From Acidimicrobiia bacterium (GTDB lineage Bacteria; Actinomycetota; Acidimicrobiia; IMCC26256; PALSA-610), in NCBI GenBank assembly GCA_027494135.1, contig JAOSJK010000012.1:253001-317000 (forward strand): a DNA stretch of 64,000 bases. Reading direction: 5' to 3'. The position numbers and the translations under genes are program-made. Below the pieces are notes generated by a model, which was given only the letters and a program-made list of their open reading frames with translations, was not told where the DNA came from and searched no databases. Position 1 is the stretch's first letter. Each line of letters begins with the position of its first letter. Positions 28,808 through 38,886 of the stretch are shown here, piece by piece.

Positions 28808-30238
28808 TCAGACCGATTCACCGCCCCCGGAGTCTGCGTCGGCGGCAGGCGACCGCTCCGCTCGACCCGCCAGCATCGATAGGGCGACGGCGGCGAGCAC
28901 CACTATCGACGGCTCGGCGGCGGACCGGAAGCGGGTCTGGCCGTAGGTGACCGCCACTCCGATCGTCACGATGACGGCGGGGACCAGCAGGGGCCAGAGC
29001 GTCGCGAAGCGGCGCCGCGCCAAGTGGACCGCGCCGACGGATGCCAGGGCGAGGAGCGGGTAGTAGGTCCACATGCCTAGCGCGCTGACCCAGCGCTCGC
29101 GCCCCTCCCCCAGGTTGTAGGAGAGCATGTCGGCGGGACGGTAGAGGCCCCACGTCCGCCCGACGCGCGCCGCTACCACCACCGGGACGCGACGGAGATG
29201 ATCTCGTGCGTACTCGATCGCCCGCTCCCGGTAGATGCCCGCGACCACAGACTGGTCGCCCGGTGGATGCGGGCTGTCGATGCACGGCGGATCGAGCGAC
29301 GTCAGACCCAGGCCGCCGCCGTAGTACACGCGATCGCAGTTCGAGCCGGCGAGTGCGATCCCGTCGTTCGTCGAGATCGTCGTCCGCTCGTCGAAGCGCA
29401 GGTTGTTGTAGACGATCCACGGACCGACCACCACGCCCGAGGCCACCGCCGCGGCGACGGCCAGTGCCAGGCGCTCCCGTAACCCACGCTCGCGGGTGAG
29501 CACGATCACCGGGACCGCAAGCAACGGCACGAATAGGGCCAACTCTGCGCGCGCGAGCGCCGCGATCCCACAGCACCCGCCGAGCACCACGGCCGCGCGC
29601 ATCGACGGCGCCCGGGAGAATCTGTAAGCGGCCAGCAGCGTGGCGACGACGGCGACGCCCGCAACGGTCTCCGACATCACGAGACCGTCGTTGACCCACA
29701 GGCTCGGGTAGATCGAGGCGACGCCCGCTGCAATCAACCCGACACGCGTGCCCGCGACCGAGCGCCCGAGCAGGCCGATCAGCACGACCAGTGCCGTTCC
29801 GAGCAGCGCCATCGCGTAGCGGTGCTCGCGCACGTGGGTCGCGTCTCCGAACCAGGAGAAGGGCGGTACGTGCTCGAAGACGAACGAGACGGGTGCCAGC
29901 ACCGTGATCGTGAGCGGGGGATGGTCGGCTGCGGGAGCGGTGCCGGGCTCCGGGGCGTTCCGAGCGTCGAAGGGCTCGACGTAGCCGTCTCCCTCGGCGA
30001 GCCGGTTGGCGGCCGAGTTGTAGAAGACCTGGTCGCCCACTGCGCACTCGCTGGGGTACGAGCCGACCACCTCGCCGTGCAGCACGACGGGACAAGGGCC
30101 CGACTTCGCGAACGTCACATAGCCGACCCGCACGACGAGGGCGACGAATGCGATCGCCAGTAGCACCCGCCAGAACCGGTCGAGCTCGCGCCTGCGTTCG
30201 GAGCGCGCCGGGCGAGGCTCGTCGGTCGGCGCGGCCAT
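28808..30238 (-). CDS. GT39/ArnT-like polyprenol-phosphate-sugar glycosyltransferase (GT-C fold)
   Basis: 476 residues, related to the proteins at 2-553 and 2384-3700. TM1 is followed by CAVGDQVFYNSAANRLAEGDGY with the acidic residue expected in GT-C enzymes, then ADHPPLTITVL and about nine more hydrophobic segments. The outer loop shows GSNCDRVYYGGGLG, the Cys-Asp-x-x-Tyr-Tyr-Gly motif also seen in the paralogues, and the C terminus has YGQTRFRSAAEPSIVVLAA. Role: transfer of a lipid-linked sugar outside the membrane. It is the last gene of a minus-strand operon; only ten bases separate it from the PIG-V-like gene. Confidence 0.85.
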   Translation of the reverse strand: MAAPTDEPRPARSERRRELDRFWRVLLAIAFVALVVRVGYVTFAKSGPCPVVLHGEVVGSYPSECAVGDQVFYNSAANRLAEGDGYVEPFDARNAPEPGTAPAADHPPLTITVLAPVSFVFEHVPPFSWFGDATHVREHRYAMALLGTALVVLIGLLGRSVAGTRVGLIAAGVASIYPSLWVNDGLVMSETVAGVAVVATLLAAYRFSRAPSMRAAVVLGGCCGIAALARAELALFVPLLAVPVIVLTRERGLRERLALAVAAAVASGVVVGPWIVYNNLRFDERTTISTNDGIALAGSNCDRVYYGGGLGLTSLDPPCIDSPHPPGDQSVVAGIYRERAIEYARDHLRRVPVVVAARVGRTWGLYRPADMLSYNLGEGRERWVSALGMWTYYPLLALASVGAVHLARRRFATLWPLLVPAVIVTIGVAVTYGQTRFRSAAEPSIVVLAAVALSMLAGRAERSPAADADSGGGESV

Positions 30239-30248
30239 CGAGGCGAGT

Positions 30249-31387
30249 CTATGGGACCAGGACGCCGGAGAACGCGAGAACCGACGCGCCCACGAGGCCC
30301 GCGGCCGAGAGCGTCACGACCGTCCGCTCGACCGCTTCCCTGTCGCAGAGCCCTGCGACGGCCAGCAGGAAGGGGAACGTGGAGAGCGAGTATCGCTCGA
30401 GCGAGTCGAGGTTGCTCGCCGTGAGACCGAGCAGGAGCGAGGCCGCTGCGTAAGCGGAGTACGAGGCGGGCCAGCGCTGCACCAGCACCACCACAAGGGC
30501 ACCGAGCACCAGCGCGCTCAGGAAGTGGAGACCGGAGCCGAACCGATCGCCCCCGTCAGGTCGCGGAACGCCTCGACGAGGTTCCCCACGGGCTCGACCG
30601 TCCCTCCGCGCAGATCGGGAGTGTTGTGCAGTCGTATGGCCAGGAGGAGGTCGTCGGTCCGGTCCCAGACCCAGATCAGGTAGACGAGCACGCCCGCCGC
30701 CGGCCCCGCGACCGCCGTGGCACGCGCGAGCCGTTCGCCGGTCGGAGCCCGGCGCAGGTCGCGCAGCGCCTCCACGAGTGCGGGGACGATCAGCAGCAGT
30801 CCCACCGGCCTGGCCAGCCCGGCGAGGAGGCCCGCCGCAGCCGCCAACCCCCACCTGCGCGTACGCAGTGCCAGGAAGGCCGCGACGGCGCAGGCCATCA
30901 TCGGCGCCTCCGCGTAGCCCATGACGAGCACGAAGGCCGGCGGGGCGAGCGCGCCGATCCACACAGAGCGGCGGGCCAGGTCGCGGTCGCCCGTCTCGTG
31001 TACGACGAGCCGGTGGAGCAGCACGCCGAAGGCGAGTGCGGAGAGGTTCACGACGACGAGGATTCCGAGGTCGGTGTCGATCGCCGGCGCGATGCCGAGG
31101 GCACGCCCCAGAAGCGGGAGCAGCGGGAAGAACCGGAGCCCCGGCTCCGGCACCGCTGCGTAGCCCCCGCGCGCGATGTCGGCATACCAGGACGCGTCCC
31201 ACGACAGCAGGCCCCCGGAGAGCTGCGTCGGCCTCGGCGTCACCGCCATCTCCGAGGCGAGGTGGCGGGCGAGAGCAAGGGAGCCGAGTACCAGCACTCG
31301 GGCGATGATCCACGGCGGTGCGGCGGCGCGCAGCGCGTCGACGAGGGTCTCCCGCTCCGCGCGCAGCGACCACCGGGTCCGGCTCAC
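30249..31387 (-). CDS. PIG-V-like mannosyltransferase (GT-C), frame-broken
   Basis: GTG 31387 overlaps the stop of the upstream glycosyltransferase (GTGA). After one membrane segment, GGLLSWDASWYADIARGGYA matches the WD-x-x-W/H-x-x-x-I-A-x-x-GY motif of PIG-V/GT76-related GT-C enzymes, followed by RFFPLLPLLGR and ALAPPAFVLVMGYAEAP. The frame changes near 30535, and RFGSGLHFLSALVLGAL then SNLDSLERYSLSTFPFLL complete the protein to the stop at 30249. About 379 residues. In the known family the donor is a polyprenol-phosphate mannose; here that is inferred. Confidence 0.75.
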
Positions 31388-32905
31388 GGTGCCGCGAACC
31401 GGATCAGGCCGGCCATCTCGAAGACCGAGTCGTCGGGGGAGGACACGCGTGACAGCATCCCGCGACTCGCCGAGCCGGGCCGCCAGCGCCTCGCAGGTGC
31501 CGGTGTGCGTACGGTATCCGGGGCCCCACACCAGCCAGACGGCACGATCGTCGCGCGCCCTCTCCAGCGTCCGCCGCGCGAAGTCGCTCGGGTCCACGGT
31601 CGTGAGCCGCTCCTCGTAGTCGGTCCAGTCGACGCGTGCGGGGTCACCGAAGAACGGATACGTGAAGGCGTCGAGCCCGTCGGGCGCTCCGCGGTCGACC
31701 GACGGCCCGAGCTGGTCCGGGCAGTAGACGACCACGTCACCCGGCTCCGCCTCGGCGCTCAGGACCTCGGCCACCACGCCTGCCTGCGTGCGGTTCTCGA
31801 CGAGGTTCCGGCCACCGCCGACGAAGCCCAGGGCCACGACCACACCGGTGACGCCGGCCAGCACCCTGCGATCCGTGAAGCACGCGAGGCCGCGCGCGAC
31901 CACCAGGACGTAGAACGGCAGCACGATCGCGGAGTAGCGCGTCTGGAACGCGCTGCCGGCAAGGTAGGACGCGGTCGTGCCGACCACCACCGTCGCGACG
32001 CCGACGAGCGCCTCCCATCTGACGTCAGGTCGGGTCCGGAGGTCGATCTCGATGTGCCGTCCGTCGGTCGCCCTTCCGAAGACCCCGAGGAACATCAGCG
32101 CGGTCATGGGCAGCAGGAGCAGCCACCCCTCGTGCTCGATGCCACCGGCGAAGTCGCTGAAGGTCTCGCCGATCGGCAGACCCGGCAGCACCGCCTCTCC
32201 CCACGGGGTCCCTGTGTGGGCCCTCTGGTACAGGAGCGTCGGCACCCAGGGAGCGAACGCGAGCACTCCGATCGCCGACGCGAGCAGCAGCCGTCTCGCA
32301 GCGTCGGCGTAGCCCCCCCTCCATCCCAGGAAGACGAGGAGCGCGACGACGACCGGCACCAGGTAGAAGGCCCAGTAGTGCGTGTACAGGAGCAGCGCGA
32401 GCACGAGACCGAAGAGCGATACGCGCGCCGGGCTCGGCCGCTCCAGCCCTCGGCGCAGCGCCAGGATCCCCGCGAAGACGAGGAGGATCTCGAGGCCGTA
32501 CATCCTCGCCTCGGTCGCATACCTCACCGCGAACGGGTTGGACGCCAGGACCACTACCGACAGCCACGCCGTGGTGATGCCTCCGACCCGCCGACCCGCG
32601 TACCAGGCGAGCGGCAGGGCCGCCACGCCCGCGACACCGGAGAGGGACCGCGCCGCGATGTCCGAGGAACCGAAGACAGCAGTCCAGACGTGGAGGAGGA
32701 GATAGAAGAGGGGCGGTGCACCGTCGATCTCGAGGGCGCCGCGCAGGTCGCCCAGCGGCAGGCGTGCGATGTTGACGGTGAGGGCCTCGTCGAGCCAGAG
32801 ATCCGACGTCGTGTAGAGGCGGAGCGCCACACCGACGACGACGACTGCCGCCACCGACACCGAGAGCAGGCGTGCGAGGCTGGGGAGCGGTCGGCGAGGT
32901 CTCAT
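31384..32905 (-). CDS. GT39-like mannosyltransferase (GT-C), frame-broken near the end
   Basis: About 507 residues. TM1 is followed by TSDLWLDEALTVNIARLPL, where the Asp-Glu pair is the GT39/GT83 catalytic motif, then GAPPLFYLLLHVW, and FAVRYATEARMYGLE, which is typical of actinobacterial mannosyltransferases. The C-terminal soluble part contains VVVYCPDQLGPSVDRG. The frame breaks near 31440 and the natural C terminus (SSPDDSVFEMAGLIRF) is in the adjacent frame, ending at 31384; read without the shift the frame would run on into the next gene and falsely fuse the two. ATG 32905 overlaps the acyl-CoA dehydrogenase stop (ATGA). Confidence 0.8.
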
Positions 32906-35099
32906 GGATCTCGCGGCAGTCCCAGTAGTCGCTCCGCGATCACGTTCTTCTGGACGTCACTGGTACCGCCCGCGATCGAGAGACTCCGTGTCGACAGGAA
33001 GCCGTTCATCCACTCGGCACCCTCGGAATCGTCGATGACTGCGTCGGCGCCGAGGAGCTGCAGTCCGACCTCCTGGGCATCCTGATCGTGCTCGACCCCG
33101 AGGAGCTTGCGCACGGAGGCCTCCCGAGCCCGAGGGGTCCGTACCGGCGATCGCCTCCAGCGTGAGGCGGTATCCGAGGACCGCGAGCGCGTGCCCGGTG
33201 GACACGAGTCGCCCGATCGCGCCGAGCGCCAGCGGATCGTCCTCCGCCCCGCGAGCCCTGGCCAAGCCGATCACTCGTTCTACGCCGTAGCCGGTGGTGG
33301 CGCCCGAGCCCATGAAGACGCGCTCGTTCGCCAGTGTCGTGCGAGCGGCGCGCCAGCCGCCGCCGGCCTCGCCTACCAGGCAATCGTCGGGGACGAAGAC
33401 CGCGCCGAAGAACACCTCGTTGAACATCGACATCCCGGTCAGCTCACGGAGAGGCCTCACGTCGATCCCCGGGGAGCGCATGTCGACCATGAAGCAGGAG
33501 ATGCCGTCGTGCTTCGGCGCGTCGAAGTCGGTCCGGGCGAGGCAGATCCCCCAGTCGGCAGTCGTCGCCAGCGAGGTCCACACCTTCTGGCCGTCGAGGA
33601 TCCAGCCGCCATCGGTGCGAATGGCGCGCATGCTCAGCGATGCGAGGTCGGACCCGGCACCGGGCTCGCTGAAGAGCTGGCACCACTGGATCTCGCCGCG
33701 CAACGTCGGCGGGATCCACCTCTGCTGCTGTTCCGCCGTCCCGTAGACGATCACTGTCGGCAGCGCCCAGCCTCCGATGATGATCGACGGGGGCTGCACA
33801 CCGGCGGCCCGGAGCTCCTCGTCGATCACCAGCTGCTCGACCGCCGACGCCTCGCGCCCCCACGGCTTCGGCCATCCCGGCACGACGTACCCCGCCTCGG
33901 CGAAGCGAGCGACGCGCGCGGCCGGATCGAGCCCCTCGATCTCCGAGATGAACTCACGCACCGCCGCCCGCATCTCCGCTGCCTCCGCCGGCAGCTCCAC
34001 CGTCAGGCGGCGCCGCGCCCCGCCCAGCGCCTCCTGCGCCGCACGGAGGCGCCACCGCGACGGCAACCCGAAGACTTGGTGCAGCGTGACCGCGCGCCGC
34101 ATGTAGATGTGCGCGTCGTGCTCCCAGGTGAACCCGACGCCACCGAGGGTCTGGACGCAGTCCTTCGCACACTCGAGCGCCGCAGCAAATGCGAGCGCTC
34201 CCGCCGATGCCACGGCCAGCGCGCCACCGTTCTCGGCGTCGCCGACTGCGCGGGCAGCGTCCCACGCCGCCGCGCGGGCGAGCTCGGTGCGCGCCAGTGC
34301 CAGAGCGCTGCGATGCTTCACTCCCTGGAACTGCCCGATAGGGCGACCGAACTGCACGCGCACTTTCGCGTACTCGGCGGCGGTCTCGACACACCATTGG
34401 GCTACACCCACCGCCTCGGCCGACGCCAGGACCACCGCGGACGACTCGACTCGATCCCGCGTCATGCCGTCGAGGATGCGGTCGGCTCGAATCGTCACGC
34501 CCGACGCCGTTACGGGAGCCGCTGCGCCGGACGCGGTCGGCGCTGGGCAGCTCGCAGATCGCGACCCCTGGGGCGCCGGCCTCGATGACGCACCACACCT
34601 CGGTGGCATCGGGCAGCATCGCCGGCACGATGACGAGGTCGGCCAGGTGCCCCGAGAGGACCGGCCGCAGCTCGCCCTCGACTCGCAGATCGGCGCCCTC
34701 GCGCGTCGCGTGGAGCGGCGACCCCAGCGCCACTGCCCCGATCGTCTCGCCGGCCGCGAGCGCAGGCAGGAGCGCCTGCTCCGCCGGCCCGCCGGCCGAT
34801 GCGAGAACCTCGCAGGCGAGTGCCGACGCCAGGAACGGCCCCGGCAACGCCGCGCGCCCGAGCTCCTCGAGCACCACCGCGAGCTCCGGCAGCCCGTAAC
34901 CGAGTCCGCCGCGCTCCTCGGCCACGTGGATGCCGAGCCACTGGGCTCCGGCGAGCGAGTCCCAGAATCCGGGTCTCCCCTCGCTCTCTGCGTCGAGCAC
35001 CGCCCTGGGAACCGAGGGCGGACAGAAGGTCTCGACCCATCGGCGGACCACCCGACGGAGCTCCTCGTGCTCTTCGGTCACCCCGATCGACATCGCCAA
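32902..35099 (-). CDS. fused two-domain acyl-CoA dehydrogenase (FadE34-like), frame-broken twice
   Basis: About 732 residues made of two acyl-CoA dehydrogenase units in tandem. The first (1-370) starts VTEEHEELRRVVRRWVE and contains EERGGLGYGLPELAVVLEELGRAALPG; the second shows QLFSEPGAGSDLASL, GWILDGQKVWTSLA, FNEVFFGAVFVPDDCLVGE and closes with GGTSDVQKNVIAERLLGL. Such head-to-tail fusions are known in actinomycete steroid side-chain and CoA-thioester catabolism, where one unit is degenerate. Frame changes near 34530 and 33130 are single-base and homology continues, so it is treated as one gene. It would oxidise an acyl-CoA to the enoyl form with FAD. Unexpectedly it is ATGA-coupled to downstream glycosyltransferases. 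Confidence 0.82.
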
Positions 35100-35121
35100 T
35101 CCCCTCCGGCCCGCGACGATC

Positions 35122-36495
35122 TCAGCGAGCGACTTCGAGGAAGCGGGAGTAGCGCTCCGACGCTGCGGCGGCCCAGCGCGGATCCGGATCGACTATCTGC
35201 GCCGTGCGCGCCCAACGGCTCGCATCGCCCATCGACTCCTCCAGTCCCGCGGCGACCCTCGCGAGGAACGCCGCCCCGAGCGCCGCACCCTCGGGCACCG
35301 CCGCCACGTGCACCTCGATACCTGTCGCGCCGGCAAGAGCGCTCATCCACTCCGAATCGCGGACGCCGCCGCCCGTGGCCACGACGCGCCGGGCGCGCAC
35401 GGGCGACGCATCGATCATCCGACGGGCCACGAAGCCGGCCGACTCGTAGGCGGCTCGCCGGATGGCCGCCGCGTCGTGTGTCAGGTCGAGGTCGATGAGC
35501 TGCGCACGGCGCGTCGGGTCGGCCAGTGGGACGCGTTCGCCACGCGGATACGGGACCCACACGGGGACGTTGCTCGGATCGAGTGCCCTCGCCACCGAGC
35601 CGAGGACCGGCGTGCTGTCCTCCAGGAGCCGGTCCACCCAGTCGAGGAAGAGGCCCCCGGCGTTGCTCGGTCCGCCGAGGAGGAACTTGCCCCCGGGAGC
35701 GGTGTGCGGCACGCAGTAGTAGCCCTCGAGCTCTACCGGTTGGGGAACCACGCACCAGACGATGAGGGTCGTGCCGCAGATGACGAGCACGTCGCCCACG
35801 TCGTCGGCTCCGGCCACCAGCTGCTCGCCGATCGCGTCGATCGTTCCTGGTTCGAGCACGCAGTTGCGATACCCCGTCACCTCGCCGGCGGCACTGCCAC
35901 TCGGTGCCACCCGCGGCATCTGCTCCGACCGCGCGCCGACCTCGGCGAGACGCCCGGCATCCCAACCGACCCAGTCGAAGACGGGTACCGCCGTAGCGGC
36001 CGTAGTGGTGGAGATCACGCCCTCCCCCGCTATCGCGTGGTTGGCGACGGCCTGCGCCGGCCAGTATCCGGACGCGTCGGGGAACTCGCCGGCCGTCCAG
36101 CGCAGGAACTGCTCCAGCTCGCCGCTCTCCGACGGATTGCCGCTCGACCCGGTGTAGCCCCGCTCGTCGCCGTACAGGAGCCCCGGCGAGCACGGGACAC
36201 CGTCGGCGTCGACCGCGCAGAGCGACGGGACCATCGCCGACGTCGAGACGCCGCGTGGGTCGATCCTCCCCAGAGAGGCCAGTGCGGCTCGCGGTCCGTC
36301 GCTCCAGGCCCTCCCCGCGCCGTGCTCGAAGCGGAGCGGTGCAGGAACCGCGAAGGGGTGCGGCACCCGCGAGCGTGCCACGACGCGCCCGTCGCCGTCG
36401 GCGGCCACGGCCTTGACCGAGGAGGTACCGATGTCGACGCCTACGGTGATGTCCGACTCCGCTGACACTGCGTCGAAGGCTACGAGATGCGTCAT
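35122..36495 (-). CDS. FGGY-family carbohydrate kinase (xylulokinase-like)
   Basis: 457 residues from ATG 36495. The N-terminal phosphate loop TVGVDIGTSSVKAVAADGDG and the second nucleotide loop RRVVATGGGVRDSEWMSALA, with EGAALGAAFLA after it, define the FGGY (hexokinase-fold) kinases. Middle motifs: LLYGDERGYTGSSG in place of the usual W-D-R-x metal/substrate segment, and VLVICGTTLIVWCV for phosphate 1. Substrate cannot be told: pentulose, gluconate or glycerol kinases are all possible. It lies 22 bases upstream of the acyl-CoA dehydrogenase start and 28 bases downstream of the HisN-like gene, likely one transcript. Confidence 0.85.
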   Translation of the reverse strand: MTHLVAFDAVSAESDITVGVDIGTSSVKAVAADGDGRVVARSRVPHPFAVPAPLRFEHGAGRAWSDGPRAALASLGRIDPRGVSTSAMVPSLCAVDADGVPCSPGLLYGDERGYTGSSGNPSESGELEQFLRWTAGEFPDASGYWPAQAVANHAIAGEGVISTTTAATAVPVFDWVGWDAGRLAEVGARSEQMPRVAPSGSAAGEVTGYRNCVLEPGTIDAIGEQLVAGADDVGDVLVICGTTLIVWCVVPQPVELEGYYCVPHTAPGGKFLLGGPSNAGGLFLDWVDRLLEDSTPVLGSVARALDPSNVPVWVPYPRGERVPLADPTRRAQLIDLDLTHDAAAIRRAAYESAGFVARRMIDASPVRARRVVATGGGVRDSEWMSALAGATGIEVHVAAVPEGAALGAAFLARVAAGLEESMGDASRWARTAQIVDPDPRWAAAASERYSRFLEVAR

Positions 36496-36523
36496 CCGCC
36501 CGGCGGGATTCCCGGGCGGATCG

Positions 36524-37333
36524 TCAGTCCGGGGCGGCCTGAGGACGGGCGCCGGCACCGGGGGCGAGGGCCGAGAGGACGGCCTCGTGCAGCCGACCGT
36601 TCGTGCACACGATGCTGCCACCGTCGATCCTCGCTGCTCCGCTCAGGTCGCTGAACCTCCCGCCCGCCTCCTCGATGATCGGCTGCAGGGCGGCGACGTC
36701 CCAGGGCGAGATCACCGGCTCCGCCGCGGCGTCGAGCGCGCCCTCTGCGACGAGCACGTGCTGCCAGAAGTCGCCGAGCGACCTCGACCGCCAGCAGCGG
36801 CGGGCGAGTGCCATCACGTTCGTGTCGAAGCGGCCGTGCTCGAACCGCTCCGTCGTGTCCCACGAGAAGGAGATGTGCGCGTCCTCGATCGCCTCTACCG
36901 CCGACACGTGGATCGGGTCGCCGTCGCGGAAGGCGCCCAGCCCGCGGCCTGCCCACCAGCGCGTGTGCAGCGCCGGCGCCGAGACGACCCCGACCACCAT
37001 CTCTCCGCCCCACTCGAGACCGACCAGGGTCGCCCATATCGGCACCCCGCGGAGGTAGCTCTTGGTCCCGTCGATCGGATCGATGATCCACCTGTACTCG
37101 CTGTCGTCGGTCTCGTCGTAGCCGAACTCCTCGCCGAGGATCGCGTGCTCCTTCGCGTAGATGGCGAGGTGCTCCCTGATCGCCTGCTCCACTGCGTGGT
37201 CCGCCTCCGTCACGGGCGTGTTGTCGGGCTTGGTGCTGACGACCAGATCCGTCGCGCGGAAGAGCCGCATGGTGATCTCGTCGGCGAGGTCGACGAGATC
37301 CAGAGCGAGCGCGAGGTACGAGTCGACGGTCAT
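36524..37333 (-). CDS. hisN: inositol-monophosphatase family phosphatase, probably histidinol-phosphatase HisN
   Basis: 269 residues. The Mg-binding motifs are complete: DNTPVTEADHAVE, ILGEEFGYDE, WIIDPIDGTKSYLRGVP and SPWDVAALQPIIEEAGGRF. The IDPIDGTKSY/F-x-R-G-x-P wording is that of the HisN type of actinomycetes, which dephosphorylates histidinol phosphate; inositol or other sugar phosphate activity remains possible. There are no other his genes in the window. ATG 37333 begins a normal N terminus. Confidence 0.82.
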   Translation of the reverse strand: MTVDSYLALALDLVDLADEITMRLFRATDLVVSTKPDNTPVTEADHAVEQAIREHLAIYAKEHAILGEEFGYDETDDSEYRWIIDPIDGTKSYLRGVPIWATLVGLEWGGEMVVGVVSAPALHTRWWAGRGLGAFRDGDPIHVSAVEAIEDAHISFSWDTTERFEHGRFDTNVMALARRCWRSRSLGDFWQHVLVAEGALDAAAEPVISPWDVAALQPIIEEAGGRFSDLSGAARIDGGSIVCTNGRLHEAVLSALAPGAGARPQAAPD

Positions 37334-37357
37334 CGACGAGAGCCTAAACGCCGAGGT

Positions 37358-37801
37358 TCACTCCCGGCGCCGCGGCTCTGCGACCGCGGAGGCCGTTACG
37401 TCGAACTCCCCGGCGTCCAGGAAGACGCCGAGCAGAGTGAACCGAACTGCCGAGCGCAGCCTCACGGTCACGCCGCCGTCGCCCGTATCGATCGCGACGT
37501 CGTCGATGATGCCGGCGTCGGACTGCGCATCAAGGTGCTCGCGCGCCAGGAGCGCGGCCCTCTCCGGGTCCAGGACCAGTGCCCCCTCGCGCAGGGCGGC
37601 CTCGTCGAGCCCGTCGGCCGCAGCGGCTGCGGCTCCGTCGGCCATCGTCGCGAGGTCGCTGCGCACCGCGATCACGCGCCACAGGTCGGCGCTGAGGCCG
37701 CCGAGGAAGAGAACCGCCACGCAGAGCCCGAGAACGTAGAGGGTCACCGTGCCCTCCTGGTCGCGACGGCGTCGGCGACCGCCGGAGCCACACGCGATCA
37801 C
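37358..37801 (-). CDS. TadG-like pilus assembly protein (pseudopilin-like N terminus)
   Basis: 147 residues. A basic N terminus with RRRRRDQEGTVTLYVLGLCVAVLFLGGLSADLWRV is the TadE/TadG-type pattern: Glu at the start of a single membrane helix. After it, RSDLATMADGAAAAAADGLDEAALREG is the characteristic Ala-rich region of Flp-pilus TadG-like proteins. GTG 37801 overlaps the stop of the TadE gene (GTGA). It is the most distal gene of the Tad operon seen here. Confidence 0.75.
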   Translation of the reverse strand: MIACGSGGRRRRRDQEGTVTLYVLGLCVAVLFLGGLSADLWRVIAVRSDLATMADGAAAAAADGLDEAALREGALVLDPERAALLAREHLDAQSDAGIIDDVAIDTGDGGVTVRLRSAVRFTLLGVFLDAGEFDVTASAVAEPRRRE

Positions 37802-38220
37802 CCTCTGCTCCGGTAGTCGCCAATTCGGCGGGTGTGCGTGGTGCTCCAGCTCCACGACCCGACGTTTCCCATCGCCGGGATCGCGAGCGCAGGCATCCGC
37901 ACCGTCACCTCCGCGGATACGTGTCCGGAGCCCGCATCAGATGTGTGCACCTCCACTCGGATGTCCTCCTCGGGTACGCCGTGAGCCGCGGCGAGCGACC
38001 GCGCGGCCGATTCCGCCTCGGCAGTCGCGTCGCCGGGGAAGCCGCTCGCAGCCACGATCGTGGCCTCGCGCGCGACTGCGATCGCCGTGTGTGTCCGTTC
38101 CGACCACGTCGGGATCGACGCGACGAGGAGCACGACCGGCAGCAGGAGCAGACCCACCGATGCGACGAGCTCGATCGCGGCATGCCCGCGCTCCTTGGCC
38201 GCCTCCCGCTCGGTGCTCAC
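37798..38220 (-). CDS. TadE-like pseudopilin
   Basis: 140 residues. AKERGHAAIELVASVGLLLLPVVLLVASIPTWSERTHTAIAVAREATIVAAS has the prepilin/TadE layout: small basic lead, Gly-His-Ala-Ala-Ile-Glu, then one long hydrophobic helix and an Ala-rich continuation. The outer part is acidic. Minor pilins of the Flp/Tad pilus fit best. GTG 38220 overlaps the upstream stop (GTGA); the end overlaps the downstream gene in the same way. Confidence 0.78.
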   Translation of the reverse strand: MSTEREAAKERGHAAIELVASVGLLLLPVVLLVASIPTWSERTHTAIAVAREATIVAASGFPGDATAEAESAARSLAAAHGVPEEDIRVEVHTSDAGSGHVSAEVTVRMPALAIPAMGNVGSWSWSTTHTRRIGDYRSRG

Positions 38221-38607
38221 TGCTCACGCGCCGCGATCGCCGAGACCGTGAAGCTCCAGTCGGGCAGCAGCCAGGGAAGCCACGAGGCGAGGGTGACCTC
38301 GGCGGACGCACTCACCCGGTCTGGGTCCTCGGCGCAGGTCACAACCACCCGATCGTCAGGGGATCCGCCGAGTGTCGCGTCGAGCGCCTGCTCGGCGCGC
38401 TCCGCGCAGGTGCCCGCGGGTGAGTCGAGGCGCGTCGCTGCGCGCGTCGCCTCGTCGAGGGCCGAGCGCACCGCTGCGCGCGTAGAGGTCGACCATCAGG
38501 TTCGCGATGAGTACGAGGACGAGCAGCCCGAAGGCCGTCGCCACCACGTACTGCACCGTCGCGAACCCAGCCTCGCGCGTCCGCGTCGGTCCGCCGAGCT
38601 CCACCAC
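38217..38607 (-). CDS. TadE-like pseudopilin, frame-broken
   Basis: REAGFATVQYVVATAFGLLVLVLIANLMVDLYA is a pilin-type N-terminal helix (Gly-Phe-Ala-Thr-Val-Gln). Near 38480 the frame shifts by one base, after which AVRSALDEATRAATRLD and WLPWLLPDWSFTVSAIAAREQ complete a TadE/G-like Ala-rich exposed domain of about 80 residues. Total near 130 residues. The two parts fit one gene of the same size as its neighbours. The start lies five bases after the Flp-like gene. Confidence 0.7.
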
Positions 38608-38612
38608 CGTGG

Positions 38613-38828
38613 TCAGCGCGCGCCGAGCAGGTCGCTCCGTATCCAGTCGACGACGTCCAGGCCGAGCTGGCGCAGGCCGGCCCAGACGACGATGAGCGCG
38701 AAGACCCCGAGAGCGGCGTTGCCCAGCAGCTCGGCGGTGGTCATGCCGCGCTCGTCGCTCCCCGGCACAGCGACCTCCCGGGTCCTGTGGCGCAGGCCCA
38801 CGAGCAGTGCCATCAGTCGATCTTGCAC
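38613..38828 (-). CDS. Flp-like small pilin / membrane peptide of the Tad locus
   Basis: 71 residues from GTG 38828, which is preceded by a strong AGGAGG (38838-38833). DERGMTTAELLGNAALGVFALIVVWAGLRQLG resembles the class IVb prepilin layout: Gly-Met-Thr-Thr-Ala-Glu followed by a single hydrophobic helix, with the Glu at position +5 as in type IV pilins. This is the best candidate for the major pilin, although it could also be a minor subunit. Cleavage by a TadV peptidase would be expected after the Gly; no such peptidase gene is in the window. Confidence 0.7.
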   Translation of the reverse strand: MQDRLMALLVGLRHRTREVAVPGSDERGMTTAELLGNAALGVFALIVVWAGLRQLGLDVVDWIRSDLLGAR

Positions 38829-38886
38829 GGTGCCCTCCTGTCTCTCCTGTTGCGAACGACGCGACGCCCGCGCCGGCCGTCGGTGC

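Noticed and set aside
30518-32905. A natural fusion of two GT-C mannosyltransferases (795 codons)
   Set aside because: The normal C terminus of the first enzyme and a GTGA start overlap for the second are present in the neighbouring frame, so the fusion is produced by a frame error near 31440.
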